64,000 nucleotides of DNA from Nostoc edaphicum CCNP1411 (lineage in GTDB: Bacteria; Cyanobacteriota; Cyanobacteriia; Cyanobacteriales; Nostocaceae). A program made the position numbers and the translations under genes. Positions within the stretch are counted from its first letter, which is position 1. Every line of letters starts with the position of its first letter. The notes under the pieces are model-generated. The model saw only the letters and a program-made list of their open reading frames with translations, made no database searches and was not told where the DNA came from. The stretch spans positions 7,587,001-7,651,000 of the forward strand of contig NZ_CP054698.1 in assembly GCF_014023275.1 (NCBI RefSeq). Direction: 5' to 3'. Shown here one piece after another: positions 18,396 through 26,146 of this stretch.

Positions 18396-20257
18396 TTATG
18401 TTTTAATAGGTAAAATGATTGCAAACTCTGTTCCTTCTTCTAATTCTGAAATTACTTCTATTTTACCTTTGTGTTTATCAATTATCTGATAACAAATACT
18501 TAAGCCTAATCCAGTACCTTTACCCACTGGCTTAGTTGTGAAAAAAGGATCAAACAGTTTATTTTTAATCTCTGGTAAAATTCCAGAGCCGTTATCTCTG
18601 ATCCCTACTTTGATATAAATATTATCTATATTTAATGTGCTTATAATAATATTTTTTTGACTTTTAACTGAATGAGCTTTTTGCTCTAGCAGAGCATCTA
18701 TCGCATTACTCAAAATATTCATAAACACCTGATTGAGTTGTGATGGATAACACTCAATTAAGGGTAAATTTCCATATTTTTTAACTACTTCAATTTCTTG
18801 TTGAAGTCTGTGATTCAGAATTAACAGAGTATTTTCAAGACCTTCATGAATATCTACCTCTTTCATTTCAGCTTCATCTAATCGAGAAAAATTCCGCAAA
18901 GATAACACAATTTCTCGAATACGTTGAGCACCAATTTTCATAGAACAAAGTAGGTTAGGCAAATCTTTATGAATAAAATTTAAATCAATTTTTTCAATGT
19001 TTTCTTCTATTAAATGAATAGGATTTGGGTATTGTTTCTGGTATAAAGTCACTAGATTCAGCAAATCTTGAGTATAGTCACTAGCGCATTCAATATTCCC
19101 ATAGATAAAGTTAACAGGATTATTAATTTCATGAGCTATACCTGCTACCATCTGCCCAAGAGAAGACATTTTTTCTGTTTGAATTAATTGCCCCTGAGCC
19201 TCTTTTAAGTCTTGCAGAGTTCTTTGAAGTTCTTGGGTTCGTTCTTCTACACGTTGCTCTAAAGTTTGACGAGCTAGTTCTAGTTCTTGGGTTCGTTCTT
19301 CTACGCGTTGCTCTAAACTTTGGTGAGCTAGCTTTAGTTCTTGGGTGTAATCTCCCACCCATTCCACTAATTGATTAAGAGAAGTAGCTAATGTTCCTAC
19401 TTCATCATTGCTTGTAATATTAGCTCTCAGTGTAAAATTCGACTCTTGCGTAATTTTTCTGGCAACGCTAGTAACTATTTGTAGGGGACGTGCAATTAAC
19501 TGACTGGTATATACTGCTAGTATAGCTGCGATCGCAGCTGATAGCAGCATACTTCCAATAATAACTTGAACTCGCAATTGTTGGGCACTCTTAAAACTAG
19601 CATTTGCTTGCTTTTTTTGAATTTCAGCATGTCCTATAATCAGAATTAATTCGTCTGAAAGCTTCTCAAACTCAACTGAAAGATTAGCTTCTCGATTAAA
19701 AAAAACAATAGCTGTTCCTGGTTAGCTTTTGCTTCCTTTGTGGATAATTGATTTTTTTCAATCTGCTGCCAAAACAATTTTACTGTTTGAGTATATATTT
19801 GTGTATTCTTTTGATAACTTTTCAATAAATTCAATAAATCTATATTATCTATATTATTTTTTGTTAGTTTATCAGGATGATTATTTATAAATATTTCTAG
19901 TTCCGATAAGTCCTGATTAACCTGATTAATTTCATCAATGAATTTATTTTTTTCAAATTCTAGCCAAATAGAATCTTCTAGTACAGTAACTAATTTTTGT
20001 GGATGTAGTCTCACTCTAGTTATTGTATTTTCTAAATTTTTTAATAGTGATTGTTTTTGATAAGATAAATTCAACTGTTCTTGGGCAAGTGTTTCATAGC
20101 GGTATGCAATTAACAAACCACTTGTTGCCCCTATGAAAGCAATACTAATTGCTACAGTGTAGCCATAACTAATTTTTTTAGAAATGCTCCAGTTATCGCT
20201 TAAATGACCAAGCAAGCTCAAAATTATTTTTAAATAGCTTTTTACATTAACTATCAT
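18396..20257 (-). pseudogene. Membrane sensor histidine kinase, split by a homopolymer frameshift
   Basis: Two frames make one kinase of about 620 residues. The first (start ATG 20257, MIVNVKSYLKII) has a membrane segment (AISIAFIGATSGLLIA) and a helical periplasmic region, and stops at 19646. The second continues with FNREANLSVEFEKLSDELILI, then a second membrane segment, a HAMP domain, a coiled coil with a duplicated EQRVEERTQEL unit, a H-box (GIAHEINNPVNF), and ATP-binding boxes (DNGSGI, GKGTGLGLS). The frames join at a run of eight A (19698-19705; T8 in the mRNA sense); nine would restore one reading frame. An ATG at 20317 is an alternative start overlapping the upstream gene. It follows a PhnD-like binding protein gene by 19 bp, so the pair probably forms a two-part sensor. 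Broken gene, sequencing error and transcriptional slippage are all possible. Confidence 0.8.
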
Positions 20258-20276
20258 TAGTTTATCGACTATACTA

Positions 20277-21167
20277 TTATAAAAACTTTCCTTGTCCGAT
20301 TTTTTGATAAACTTCACGAATCATATTATAGTCGGCATCATTTGCCGCAATTAGTTTACTTCCTTTATATCTTTGAAGTGCTTTAGAAGTTAACAAACTT
20401 TGAATTAGTTTATCTTGATGTTGAATCATGCGCGAGCGTATATCTGCTATAAAGTTAGGTGCTAATTGGTTACTAGCAACAAATACATCATTAGGCAGTA
20501 ATGGGCCTTTAAATATTATAGAAAAATCTTTTTCAAGTAAGCCCTCAGATTCCAGAATATTTTTGTATCTGTCAGATGCAGTCGCCCAAGCATCTACCTC
20601 ACCTTTTTTTAAGGCTTCTACTCCCTTATCGTCTAACATGACAACTTTGAAGTCAGTTTTTGGATCTAATCCAGCATCTATTAATAGCTTTGTGGGAGCA
20701 ATATGTCCAGAGGTTGAGCCAATTTTTCGCATGGCAATTGTTTTGCCTTTCAATTGAGATAATAATTTAATTTTGCTATCTACACGAACTACAATAATGG
20801 AATGGTAATTCGTGCGCTCAATGGCAATTATAGGAATAGCCTTTGCCCTAGCATTCAAAATCAAGTATTCTGAAGGCCCTGCAAATACAATATCCACTTC
20901 TCTCGATAACAGTGCTGGTGCTGCCGCTGTAGGATTTTCTACAGGAAAAAACTCAACTTTTATGTCTAGTATGTCTTCTAATGTAGTGCGAAAAGCTCCA
21001 TAATCTTGTTGTAAATCTTCAATTCCAGTAATATCTGTAACTGCAAATTTGATATTTTTTGGTGCAGTTATTTCTGTCTGATCTGAACTATTATTAGTAG
21101 AATTGACTCCTGTTGTGCAGCCAGCAGCAAACAGTAGCGAATACCAAAGCAGGTTGCGCCGTTTCAT
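20277..21167 (-). CDS. PhnD-like substrate-binding lipoprotein
   Basis: 296 residues of the phosphate/phosphite/phosphonate-binding (PhnD) family. The lipoprotein signal is clear: MKRRNLLWYSLLFAAGC, with Cys17 as the lipidated residue. The family blocks are present: YGAFRTTLEDILDIKVEFFPVEN, REVDIVFAGPSEYLILNARA, LKGKTIAMRKIGSTSGHIAPTKLLIDAG, and KKGEVDAWATASDRY. No permease or ATPase lies beside it. Its downstream partner, 19 bp away, is a sensor kinase, so it more probably presents a ligand to that kinase than to a transporter. The ligand cannot be named; an oxyanion or phosphonate-like compound is likely from the family. Confidence 0.85.
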   Translation of the reverse strand: MKRRNLLWYSLLFAAGCTTGVNSTNNSSDQTEITAPKNIKFAVTDITGIEDLQQDYGAFRTTLEDILDIKVEFFPVENPTAAAPALLSREVDIVFAGPSEYLILNARAKAIPIIAIERTNYHSIIVVRVDSKIKLLSQLKGKTIAMRKIGSTSGHIAPTKLLIDAGLDPKTDFKVVMLDDKGVEALKKGEVDAWATASDRYKNILESEGLLEKDFSIIFKGPLLPNDVFVASNQLAPNFIADIRSRMIQHQDKLIQSLLTSKALQRYKGSKLIAANDADYNMIREVYQKIGQGKFL

Positions 21168-21524
21168 AGGTCTAAATAATATTACAAATGTAAAATTCTT
21201 AACTGCTATTTAGTAATCTACTTGTGCAGTTTATTGCTTTTTTGTATTCATGACTTCTGTAATATTACGGAAATAAGTTTTATAAATTTGGCAATCCTGT
21301 TTGTTTTAAAATATTGGGTGCGTTTCACTTTAGAACAAATACCTAACGATTAAATATCGCTAGCTATAATTTTATTTTGCACATAAAGTAAACTTGCTTA
21401 TATAGCTTTTATAAAAGCTTGTATATGTTCGATTCATATAAGATATGTTATGAAAAAGAGGAAATTTAAGCTCTAATAAATGGAGTTAGGAGTTAAGAAT
21501 TTTTAACTCTAACTCCTAACTTTT
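21168..21524. promoter_or_regulatory. Upstream region of the PhnD-kinase pair
   Basis: 357 bp without a gene. It contains a perfect 16-bp palindrome AGCTTTTATAAAAGCT at 21404-21419, about 240 bp before the binding-protein start, which could be an operator. At 21485-21520 there is an inverted repeat (GTTAGGAGTTA / TAACTCCTAAC) followed by TTTTTT; this is built from a heptamer-type GTTAGGA repeat and sits directly after the stop of the next gene. Confidence 0.45.
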
Positions 21525-21905
21525 TTACAACTTCAAATTCCAAGCAGCAAAAGCTAAAGCACCCCAACCGGCAAGAAAGGCTGCACCGCCTAGTGGTGCG
21601 ATCGCTCCTAAAGATTTAATACCGGTTAAGCTAAGGGCATACAAGCTACCTGAGAAAAGAGTTATACCTATGATAAACAGCCAAGCACTGGCGATGAGAG
21701 TGGGTTGAGGGGACTCGCTACGACTAATTAGGATTGCTACTAAGAAAAGTGCCAGAGCATGATACATTTGATAATGAGCACCAGTTTCAAAAATTTCTAG
21801 CGATCGCTCACTAATTTTTTCCCGCAAAGCATGGGAAGCAAAAGCACCAGCAGCAACTGACAAACCGCCTAAAATGGCAGCTACGCTCAAAAAAATCTGC
21901 GTCAT
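21525..21905 (-). CDS. DUF423 family membrane protein
   Basis: 126 residues, the normal length of this family (YgdD in E. coli). Four hydrophobic segments are visible. The family blocks are GGLSVAAGAFASHALREKIS at about residues 13-32, FETGAHYQMYHALALFLVA, and LSLTGIKSLGAIAPLGGAAFLAGWGALA near the C-terminus. It is an inner-membrane protein of unknown function and stands alone. The ATG at 21905 is supported by the conserved short N-terminus. Confidence 0.92.
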   Translation of the reverse strand: MTQIFLSVAAILGGLSVAAGAFASHALREKISERSLEIFETGAHYQMYHALALFLVAILISRSESPQPTLIASAWLFIIGITLFSGSLYALSLTGIKSLGAIAPLGGAAFLAGWGALAFAAWNLKL

Positions 21906-21930
21906 TACACCTAGCCGTAAGTTTATTATT

Positions 21931-21961
21931 AGTCATTAGTCATTAGTCATTGGTCATTAGT
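21931..21961. repeat. Heptamer tandem repeat (AGTCATT)
   Basis: Three exact and one altered copy of AGTCATT, followed to about 22010 by degenerate GGACAA- and GACTAAT-type repeats. STRR class, filling most of the gap between two small membrane-protein genes. Confidence 0.85.
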
Positions 21962-22012
21962 TAATAACAAGGGACAAGGAACAAAGAACAAAGGACAAAT
22001 GACTAATGACAA

Positions 22013-22492
22013 TTAGACATCAAAATGATATGATACAGCCCCTTCTTCATTCACCTTAAAATTTGCATTGAATTCTTTAGCTTTTTCATCTAAATATTGT
22101 CTGGCGTTAGCTGCGGGTATTTGTGACTGTATGGCAAAGCCTAAAACAGTTACGCGCCCATGATTTTCTTGTAGCATCTCATAAAAAATCGATTGCAAGC
22201 GATCGCTACGTTGTTGATTAAGTGCCTTTTTCTCCTGCCGACTTTGACGATACAATCCCAATGCTAACCATGCCCCCAATGTGAGGCTAGGGACACCAAA
22301 AATTAAACCACCGACAGCAGTATTATCCTCTTCAGGAGTAGGATTTGGTGCGGGAAAATCATACGCATCTTTTACTGGTATGTACACTTTACGTGTAGCA
22401 AATTTTTCTAGTGCTGCTGATGCTGAGAGCGTTAAAAACATGAATCCGAGTGTCAGTAGCCAACCGGCAGCCAATTTTTCAGCAGTTTTCAT
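22013..22492 (-). CDS. Small membrane protein with two transmembrane helices, unknown function
   Basis: 159 residues. Two membrane segments are visible: residues about 8-28 (AAGWLLTLGFMFLTLSASAAL) and about 62-82 (GGLIFGVPSLTLGAWLALGLY). The cytoplasmic C-terminal part (about residues 95-159) reads RLQSIFYEMLQENHGRVTVLGFAIQSQIPAANARQYLDEKAKEF and looks like a small winged-helix or SHOCT-like module, with a pattern seen in other cyanobacterial membrane proteins. I cannot name a family. The gene stands alone on the minus strand. Confidence 0.7.
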   Translation of the reverse strand: MKTAEKLAAGWLLTLGFMFLTLSASAALEKFATRKVYIPVKDAYDFPAPNPTPEEDNTAVGGLIFGVPSLTLGAWLALGLYRQSRQEKKALNQQRSDRLQSIFYEMLQENHGRVTVLGFAIQSQIPAANARQYLDEKAKEFNANFKVNEEGAVSYHFDV

Positions 22493-22697
22493 AGTTCCAC
22501 TTCAGATTTGAACTTTGTTAGAGATTCTAACCTTACTTTTGCAGAGGTTCCAACATATCAATCTACTCCCCTGGACAGTTTTTAGTAATTGTACCGAACT
22601 TCTTGTCGTACCTAGCTTGAAAAAACAAGCATAATTAAGCGCGTACAAATTACACCAGTAATCATGTAATATAAATAAATCTTCTGTACTCAAACAT

Positions 22698-22826
22698 ATT
22701 CCCCTCTTTGTATCTCAAGATGAATTTGTCTTTGTGCCTTGCGATTTACAAGAACACGGATATGCAACTTTAGGTGAAATTCTCTATGCGATCGCTAATG
22801 CCATTATTGAATGCCTTAGCATATAG
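22698..22826 (+). pseudogene. Gene fragment, probably the end of a longer lost protein
   Basis: About 42 codons without a start, ending at a TAG at 22824-22826. The translation includes FVFVPCDLQEHGYATLGEIL, then YAIANAIIECLSI. It has protein-like composition and contains a HIP1 site, but I cannot assign it with confidence; it recalls part of a cyanobacterial ATPase-type protein. Treated as debris at the edge of the peptide synthetase cluster. Confidence 0.35.
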
Positions 22827-22885
22827 GAATCATATTTGATTTCTGAAAAAACTCAGTACAACTAAGAAGCCTTCTTGACTATTGC

Positions 22886-22950
22886 CTACCTATCGCGCTT
22901 GCGCTGCGCTTGTCTGCGACACGCTCCGCGAACGCGAACGCGCACCACGC
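22886..22950. repeat. GC-rich dispersed repeat
   Basis: Contains TGCGCTGCGCTTGTCTGCGA followed by CACGCTCCGCGAACGCGAAC, a palindrome-rich repeat scattered in Nostoc intergenic DNA and clearly unlike the AT-rich flanks. Related words also occur inside the synthetase genes further right. Confidence 0.7.
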
Positions 22951-22958
22951 AAATAATT

Positions 22959-23795
22959 TCATAAATCAAAGCGGATTCCTATATTACCTAATTGTTGAGT
23001 GCGACTCAAAGCAGCAAGCACCGCATTAGAGATGAGAGTTCGCATACCACCTTTTTCTAACTCGTAAAGGCCAACAGCAGTCACTCCCCCAGGACTCGTT
23101 ACCTTGTTTCGTAAGACTGCTGGATGTTCATCAGTCTGAAACATCAGTTCTACACTGCCAGCAATCGTATGCAATGTTAGTTCTTGGGCTTGTGTCCGAG
23201 TTAAACCCATCTGAACCCCAGCATCAATCATCGCCTCTATGTACAGAAATATAAATCCAGTCCCTGCGCTACTCAACGCCGTTGCCATATCAAGGTAATG
23301 TTCATTTTGGGTAACAAATTCTTTGCCCAACGCTTGTAAAATTACTTGAGTATGCGATCGCTGTATCTCTGTCACACTTGATGATGCACTCCACACTGTA
23401 GTCCCATGACCAACTTGTACTGCAATATTGGGCATTGTACGGACAACAGCAGGATGATTCAACCCTTGGCACAGAGATGAAATACTCGCTCCACTCACAA
23501 TACTAATTACTAAAGTATTAGGTGGAATTTTATCCTTAAGCATACCCAGAACCTCTGCCAAAACCTGCGGCTTCACCGCCAATATCACAATAGATGTGCC
23601 AAGAACCGCTTCTATGTTGGAGGTTGTAGTACGTACTCCATATTCCCTTTCTAAATGAAGGCATCTCGCAGAAACTGGATCGCTGACTATAATTAGATCG
23701 GCTTTTTGAACAATTTTCGTTGATAACAATCTACTAATTATCATTTCGCCCATCGTGCCACCGCCGATAAAGGCAATTTGTAAATTTTCGAGCAT
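22959..23795 (-). CDS. Pyrroline-5-carboxylate reductase paralogue for 4-methylproline (NosF-like)
   Basis: 278 residues, a complete ProC-family enzyme. N-terminal NAD(P) fold: IAFIGGGTMGEMIISRLL at about residues 7-24; ILAVKPQVLAEVL; the C-terminal dimerisation region has the ProC signature SPGGVTAVGLYELEKGGMRTLISNAV. ProC reduces pyrroline-5-carboxylate to proline. Here it is the last of three minus-strand genes, after a zinc alcohol dehydrogenase and a 2-oxoglutarate dioxygenase. The same trio makes 4-methylproline from leucine in nostopeptolide and nostocyclopeptide producers, where this enzyme (NosF type) reduces 3-methyl-pyrroline-5-carboxylate. The synthetase next door has an adenylation domain with a proline-type code. 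The alternative is the housekeeping proC, which I consider less likely. Confidence 0.9.
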   Translation of the reverse strand: MLENLQIAFIGGGTMGEMIISRLLSTKIVQKADLIIVSDPVSARCLHLEREYGVRTTTSNIEAVLGTSIVILAVKPQVLAEVLGMLKDKIPPNTLVISIVSGASISSLCQGLNHPAVVRTMPNIAVQVGHGTTVWSASSSVTEIQRSHTQVILQALGKEFVTQNEHYLDMATALSSAGTGFIFLYIEAMIDAGVQMGLTRTQAQELTLHTIAGSVELMFQTDEHPAVLRNKVTSPGGVTAVGLYELEKGGMRTLISNAVLAALSRTQQLGNIGIRFDL

Positions 23796-23834
23796 CTCTT
23801 CTCCCTATTATCTAAGTCATTTGATATCTTGGCA

Positions 23835-24941
23835 TCAAGATAGATTAGGTTGAATCACAGCTTTTAATACAGAGCCTTGCTCTACATCTGCCAGCGCTTG
23901 ATTAATTTCTTGTAGTGTATATGAACGACTAATTATGCTTGACCAAGCAATATTTTTGCTGGAATCACTATGACGTTTTAGTAATTCAATCATTCTGTAA
24001 AAATGGCTGAAATCAATTCCCCAAGTTCCGCGAATATCAATATGTTTTAGGTTAATTTCCAAGTGTGGATTGATGAGAATTTCACCCGTGTTGGTGTAAT
24101 GCCCAACAATCACATAGCGACCTCCATTTCTCGTCATATTCAAGCCCTCTTTGACAGCAATGGGAATACCTGTGGCTTCAATAGTGACATCAGCACCGTG
24201 TCCGTTTGTCAATTCCAAAACTCGCTCAATATGTTGTCGCGGATCGTTAGCCTTAATTGCAAGGGTTTCATCTACACCGAAGGATTTTGCAACTACTAAT
24301 CGGCTCTCAAATTTATCAATTACAATTACTTTGCCTGCACCTGAGAGCAAAGCTAGAATTGCCACACTCAAACCCACAGGCCCGCAACCCTGCACCACGA
24401 CAACATCACCAATTTGAATCTGCGCTCGATCAATAGCGTGTAGTGCAGTTGGCAAAGCACATCCCCCAGCAATGAATTGCTTTGGTGATACTTCTTCAGG
24501 TAAAGTTAGAACTTTAACCCCTGGTTTGAGGTAAATCAATTCAGACCAACCACCCAGCAAACCATCATTCGCTGAGTAGGTGACACCATAAACTTTGCGT
24601 TGTGGACAGCGAGTGGATGCTTTGGCTACTAGACAATACCAGCAGTTGTAACAAGTTTCATGGACATCTAGAAAAGTTGCGATCGCTCCAGGCTGAATTA
24701 ATTTACCATTGACATCACTAACTGCTCCACCTGTTTCCACCACACGACCAACTGAGAAGTGTCCAGGGATGATGGGATATGGTACTCCCTCTAAACGCCC
24801 ATGTAGTAAATGTACATCAGTTCCACAAACCTCACTATATAAGGTTTCAAGAATGATTCCACCCTTTTCCAGAATCGGCTCTGCTAATTGTTGGACTTCA
24901 ACTGGTTGATTAGGTGCAGTCATCACAGCTGCTAAGGGCAT
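23835..24941 (-). CDS. Zinc-dependent alcohol dehydrogenase for 4-methylproline (NosE-like)
   Basis: 368 residues of the medium-chain dehydrogenase family. Catalytic zinc region: CGTDVHLLHGRLEG, then PGHFSVGRVVETGG, where the usual GHE motif reads GHF. The structural zinc lobe is C-Y-N-C-W-Y-C, with a fourth Cys in STRCPQRK. The NAD-binding motif is VVVQGCGPVGLSVAILALLSGAG, followed by the acidic IVID that favours NAD. In the nostopeptolide and nostocyclopeptide pathways the NosE-type enzyme oxidises 5-hydroxyleucine to the aldehyde, which cyclises to a methyl-pyrroline carboxylate. It sits 39 bp upstream of the reductase gene and 55 bp downstream of the dioxygenase gene, so the three are probably one transcript. 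Function is assigned from family and context. Confidence 0.9.
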   Translation of the reverse strand: MPLAAVMTAPNQPVEVQQLAEPILEKGGIILETLYSEVCGTDVHLLHGRLEGVPYPIIPGHFSVGRVVETGGAVSDVNGKLIQPGAIATFLDVHETCYNCWYCLVAKASTRCPQRKVYGVTYSANDGLLGGWSELIYLKPGVKVLTLPEEVSPKQFIAGGCALPTALHAIDRAQIQIGDVVVVQGCGPVGLSVAILALLSGAGKVIVIDKFESRLVVAKSFGVDETLAIKANDPRQHIERVLELTNGHGADVTIEATGIPIAVKEGLNMTRNGGRYVIVGHYTNTGEILINPHLEINLKHIDIRGTWGIDFSHFYRMIELLKRHSDSSKNIAWSSIISRSYTLQEINQALADVEQGSVLKAVIQPNLS

Positions 24942-24996
24942 GAATCACTTCCTCACTATGTTTACCAAATTGCTTCCTACTTCCTACTTATCAGCT

Positions 24997-25794
24997 TCAA
25001 GACCACAAAATAATTTCACCGTTAGGTAGTAATCCGATCGCAGAGGTGAAAGTCACACGTTGTCCATCCATCGGCTCAACAATGTGAAAGTTGCGTGTAT
25101 TGAAAATGAACACATCTCCCACATAAGGTTGGAAGGCGATCGCGTCTGCATCTGCAATTACTGTATCACCATAACCGTAGGAATCGAGTTTATATTGGTC
25201 ATCTCCTGGTTGCCACTGGCGATCGTAAATGCGTGTTTGACCATGATTGTTTGGAGAAAATTTCAAGTACAAATTCCAAGAAAGTTGATAAATAACTGTA
25301 CCAATTTCCCATTTTGATTGTTCTAACGGAGCATAATCAATATGAAGTTGAGTACCCTGCTCTATTTTTCTGATCAGTCCTGCATAATAACTACCATAGA
25401 GTGGTTCCGAAGCAATTCGTACAGTCGCGCCTGTACACTCTCGAATTTTCACCATTAAGCGTTCTAATGGATTAAAAGAGGCTGCCATAATGCAGTCTCT
25501 TAATTTAGTTGTGCGTTCTACTGCTTGAAAATAAGCTGCTTTACTAATGCGATTATATTCAAAGACTGTGATACCAATTCGCTCAATCTTGGGATTCACA
25601 TTTTGATAGCAATCAAAGTTGAATAATTCAGCTTGATTGACTAACATCTCACACTCTTGGGGTGTAGCAAATTCTTTTAGCCGAATTAAAGGAATTCGGT
25701 TTTCAAACAGCATTCTTAAAGACTCTGTAGTTAAGGGATACTCTTGCTTTTTGTTCCAAACCTTGGATTTAATCTGGTTAGAAGTAGCAGTCAT
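24997..25794 (-). CDS. 2-Oxoglutarate/Fe(II) dioxygenase, leucine-5-hydroxylase-like
   Basis: 265 residues. The iron-binding facial triad is visible as His151 and Asp153 (TQLHIDYAPLEQ) and His237 (RNFHIVEP), followed by Arg in GQRVTFTS for 2-oxoglutarate binding. The protein resembles the leucine dioxygenase described from Nostoc punctiforme (LdoA), which hydroxylates L-leucine at C5, the first step to 4-methylproline. Its position directly before the dehydrogenase and reductase genes fits this step. It could also hydroxylate a related residue; the fold alone does not define the substrate. The 130 bp upstream separate it from the synthetase relic and probably hold the promoter of the three-gene set. 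Confidence 0.87.
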   Translation of the reverse strand: MTATSNQIKSKVWNKKQEYPLTTESLRMLFENRIPLIRLKEFATPQECEMLVNQAELFNFDCYQNVNPKIERIGITVFEYNRISKAAYFQAVERTTKLRDCIMAASFNPLERLMVKIRECTGATVRIASEPLYGSYYAGLIRKIEQGTQLHIDYAPLEQSKWEIGTVIYQLSWNLYLKFSPNNHGQTRIYDRQWQPGDDQYKLDSYGYGDTVIADADAIAFQPYVGDVFIFNTRNFHIVEPMDGQRVTFTSAIGLLPNGEIILWS

Positions 25795-25924
25795 AAAACA
25801 ATTCCTTACATTTAAATTTCAACTTCAGCTTTAGTCAAACTCAATTCATATTCATATTCAGCAATGCTATGTTTGCTTGTGCTAAGTGCAAAATTTCAAC
25901 GCTCAAGCAGTCTTGAGAATACTC

Positions 25925-26107
25925 TTAGTCAACTGGTACATAAGCCCCACTGAATTTGAGAATACCAAGTAGTCCTAACACCATATTTTTGGCTATCAAT
26001 TCGCTAGGCAAACTTTTTTGTAAGTGAGACAAAAATTGTTCTGGTGCGAATAAGCCTAACATCACTATATAAGCAACTAAGTCTTTCATTTTTACTACGT
26101 TCTCCAT
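25925..26107 (-). pseudogene. Relic of a peptide synthetase adenylation domain
   Basis: About 60 codons that join two separate pieces of an adenylation domain. The first part (MKDLVAYIV, then FLSHLQKSLPSEL) resembles the LVAYIV/LRSFLKEKLPEYM region near the end of the domain, and the last part (LGLLGILKFSGAYVPVD) is the A2 core motif near its beginning, after which the frame stops. This order cannot be functional. A GGAG-like sequence precedes the Met at 26089, so expression of a short peptide is possible but unlikely to matter. It lies between the serine hydrolase and dioxygenase genes and suggests that a synthetase gene once stood here or that a fragment was copied in. Confidence 0.75.
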
Positions 26108-26146
26108 AAATAGCTTTGAGAATGGCTTCTTACTGCTCTTGATTAT

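Larger units (their letters stand above)
22493..22958. other. Gene-free stretch with a coding relic and a GC-rich repeat
   Basis: 466 bp. The middle holds a short plus-strand coding remnant (22698-22826), and the right end holds a GC-rich dispersed repeat at about 22886-22950 that ends next to the reductase gene stop. No intact gene is seen. Confidence 0.55.

Noticed and set aside
22502..22693. 63-codon minus-strand frame before the small membrane protein gene
   Set aside because: No ribosome site, no family pattern, and unusual composition; considered chance.
22959..23795. Reading the P5C reductase gene as the housekeeping proC
   Set aside because: Its place as the third gene after the dioxygenase and dehydrogenase, beside a proline-type module, favours the methylproline role; a genome-wide count of proC genes would settle it.
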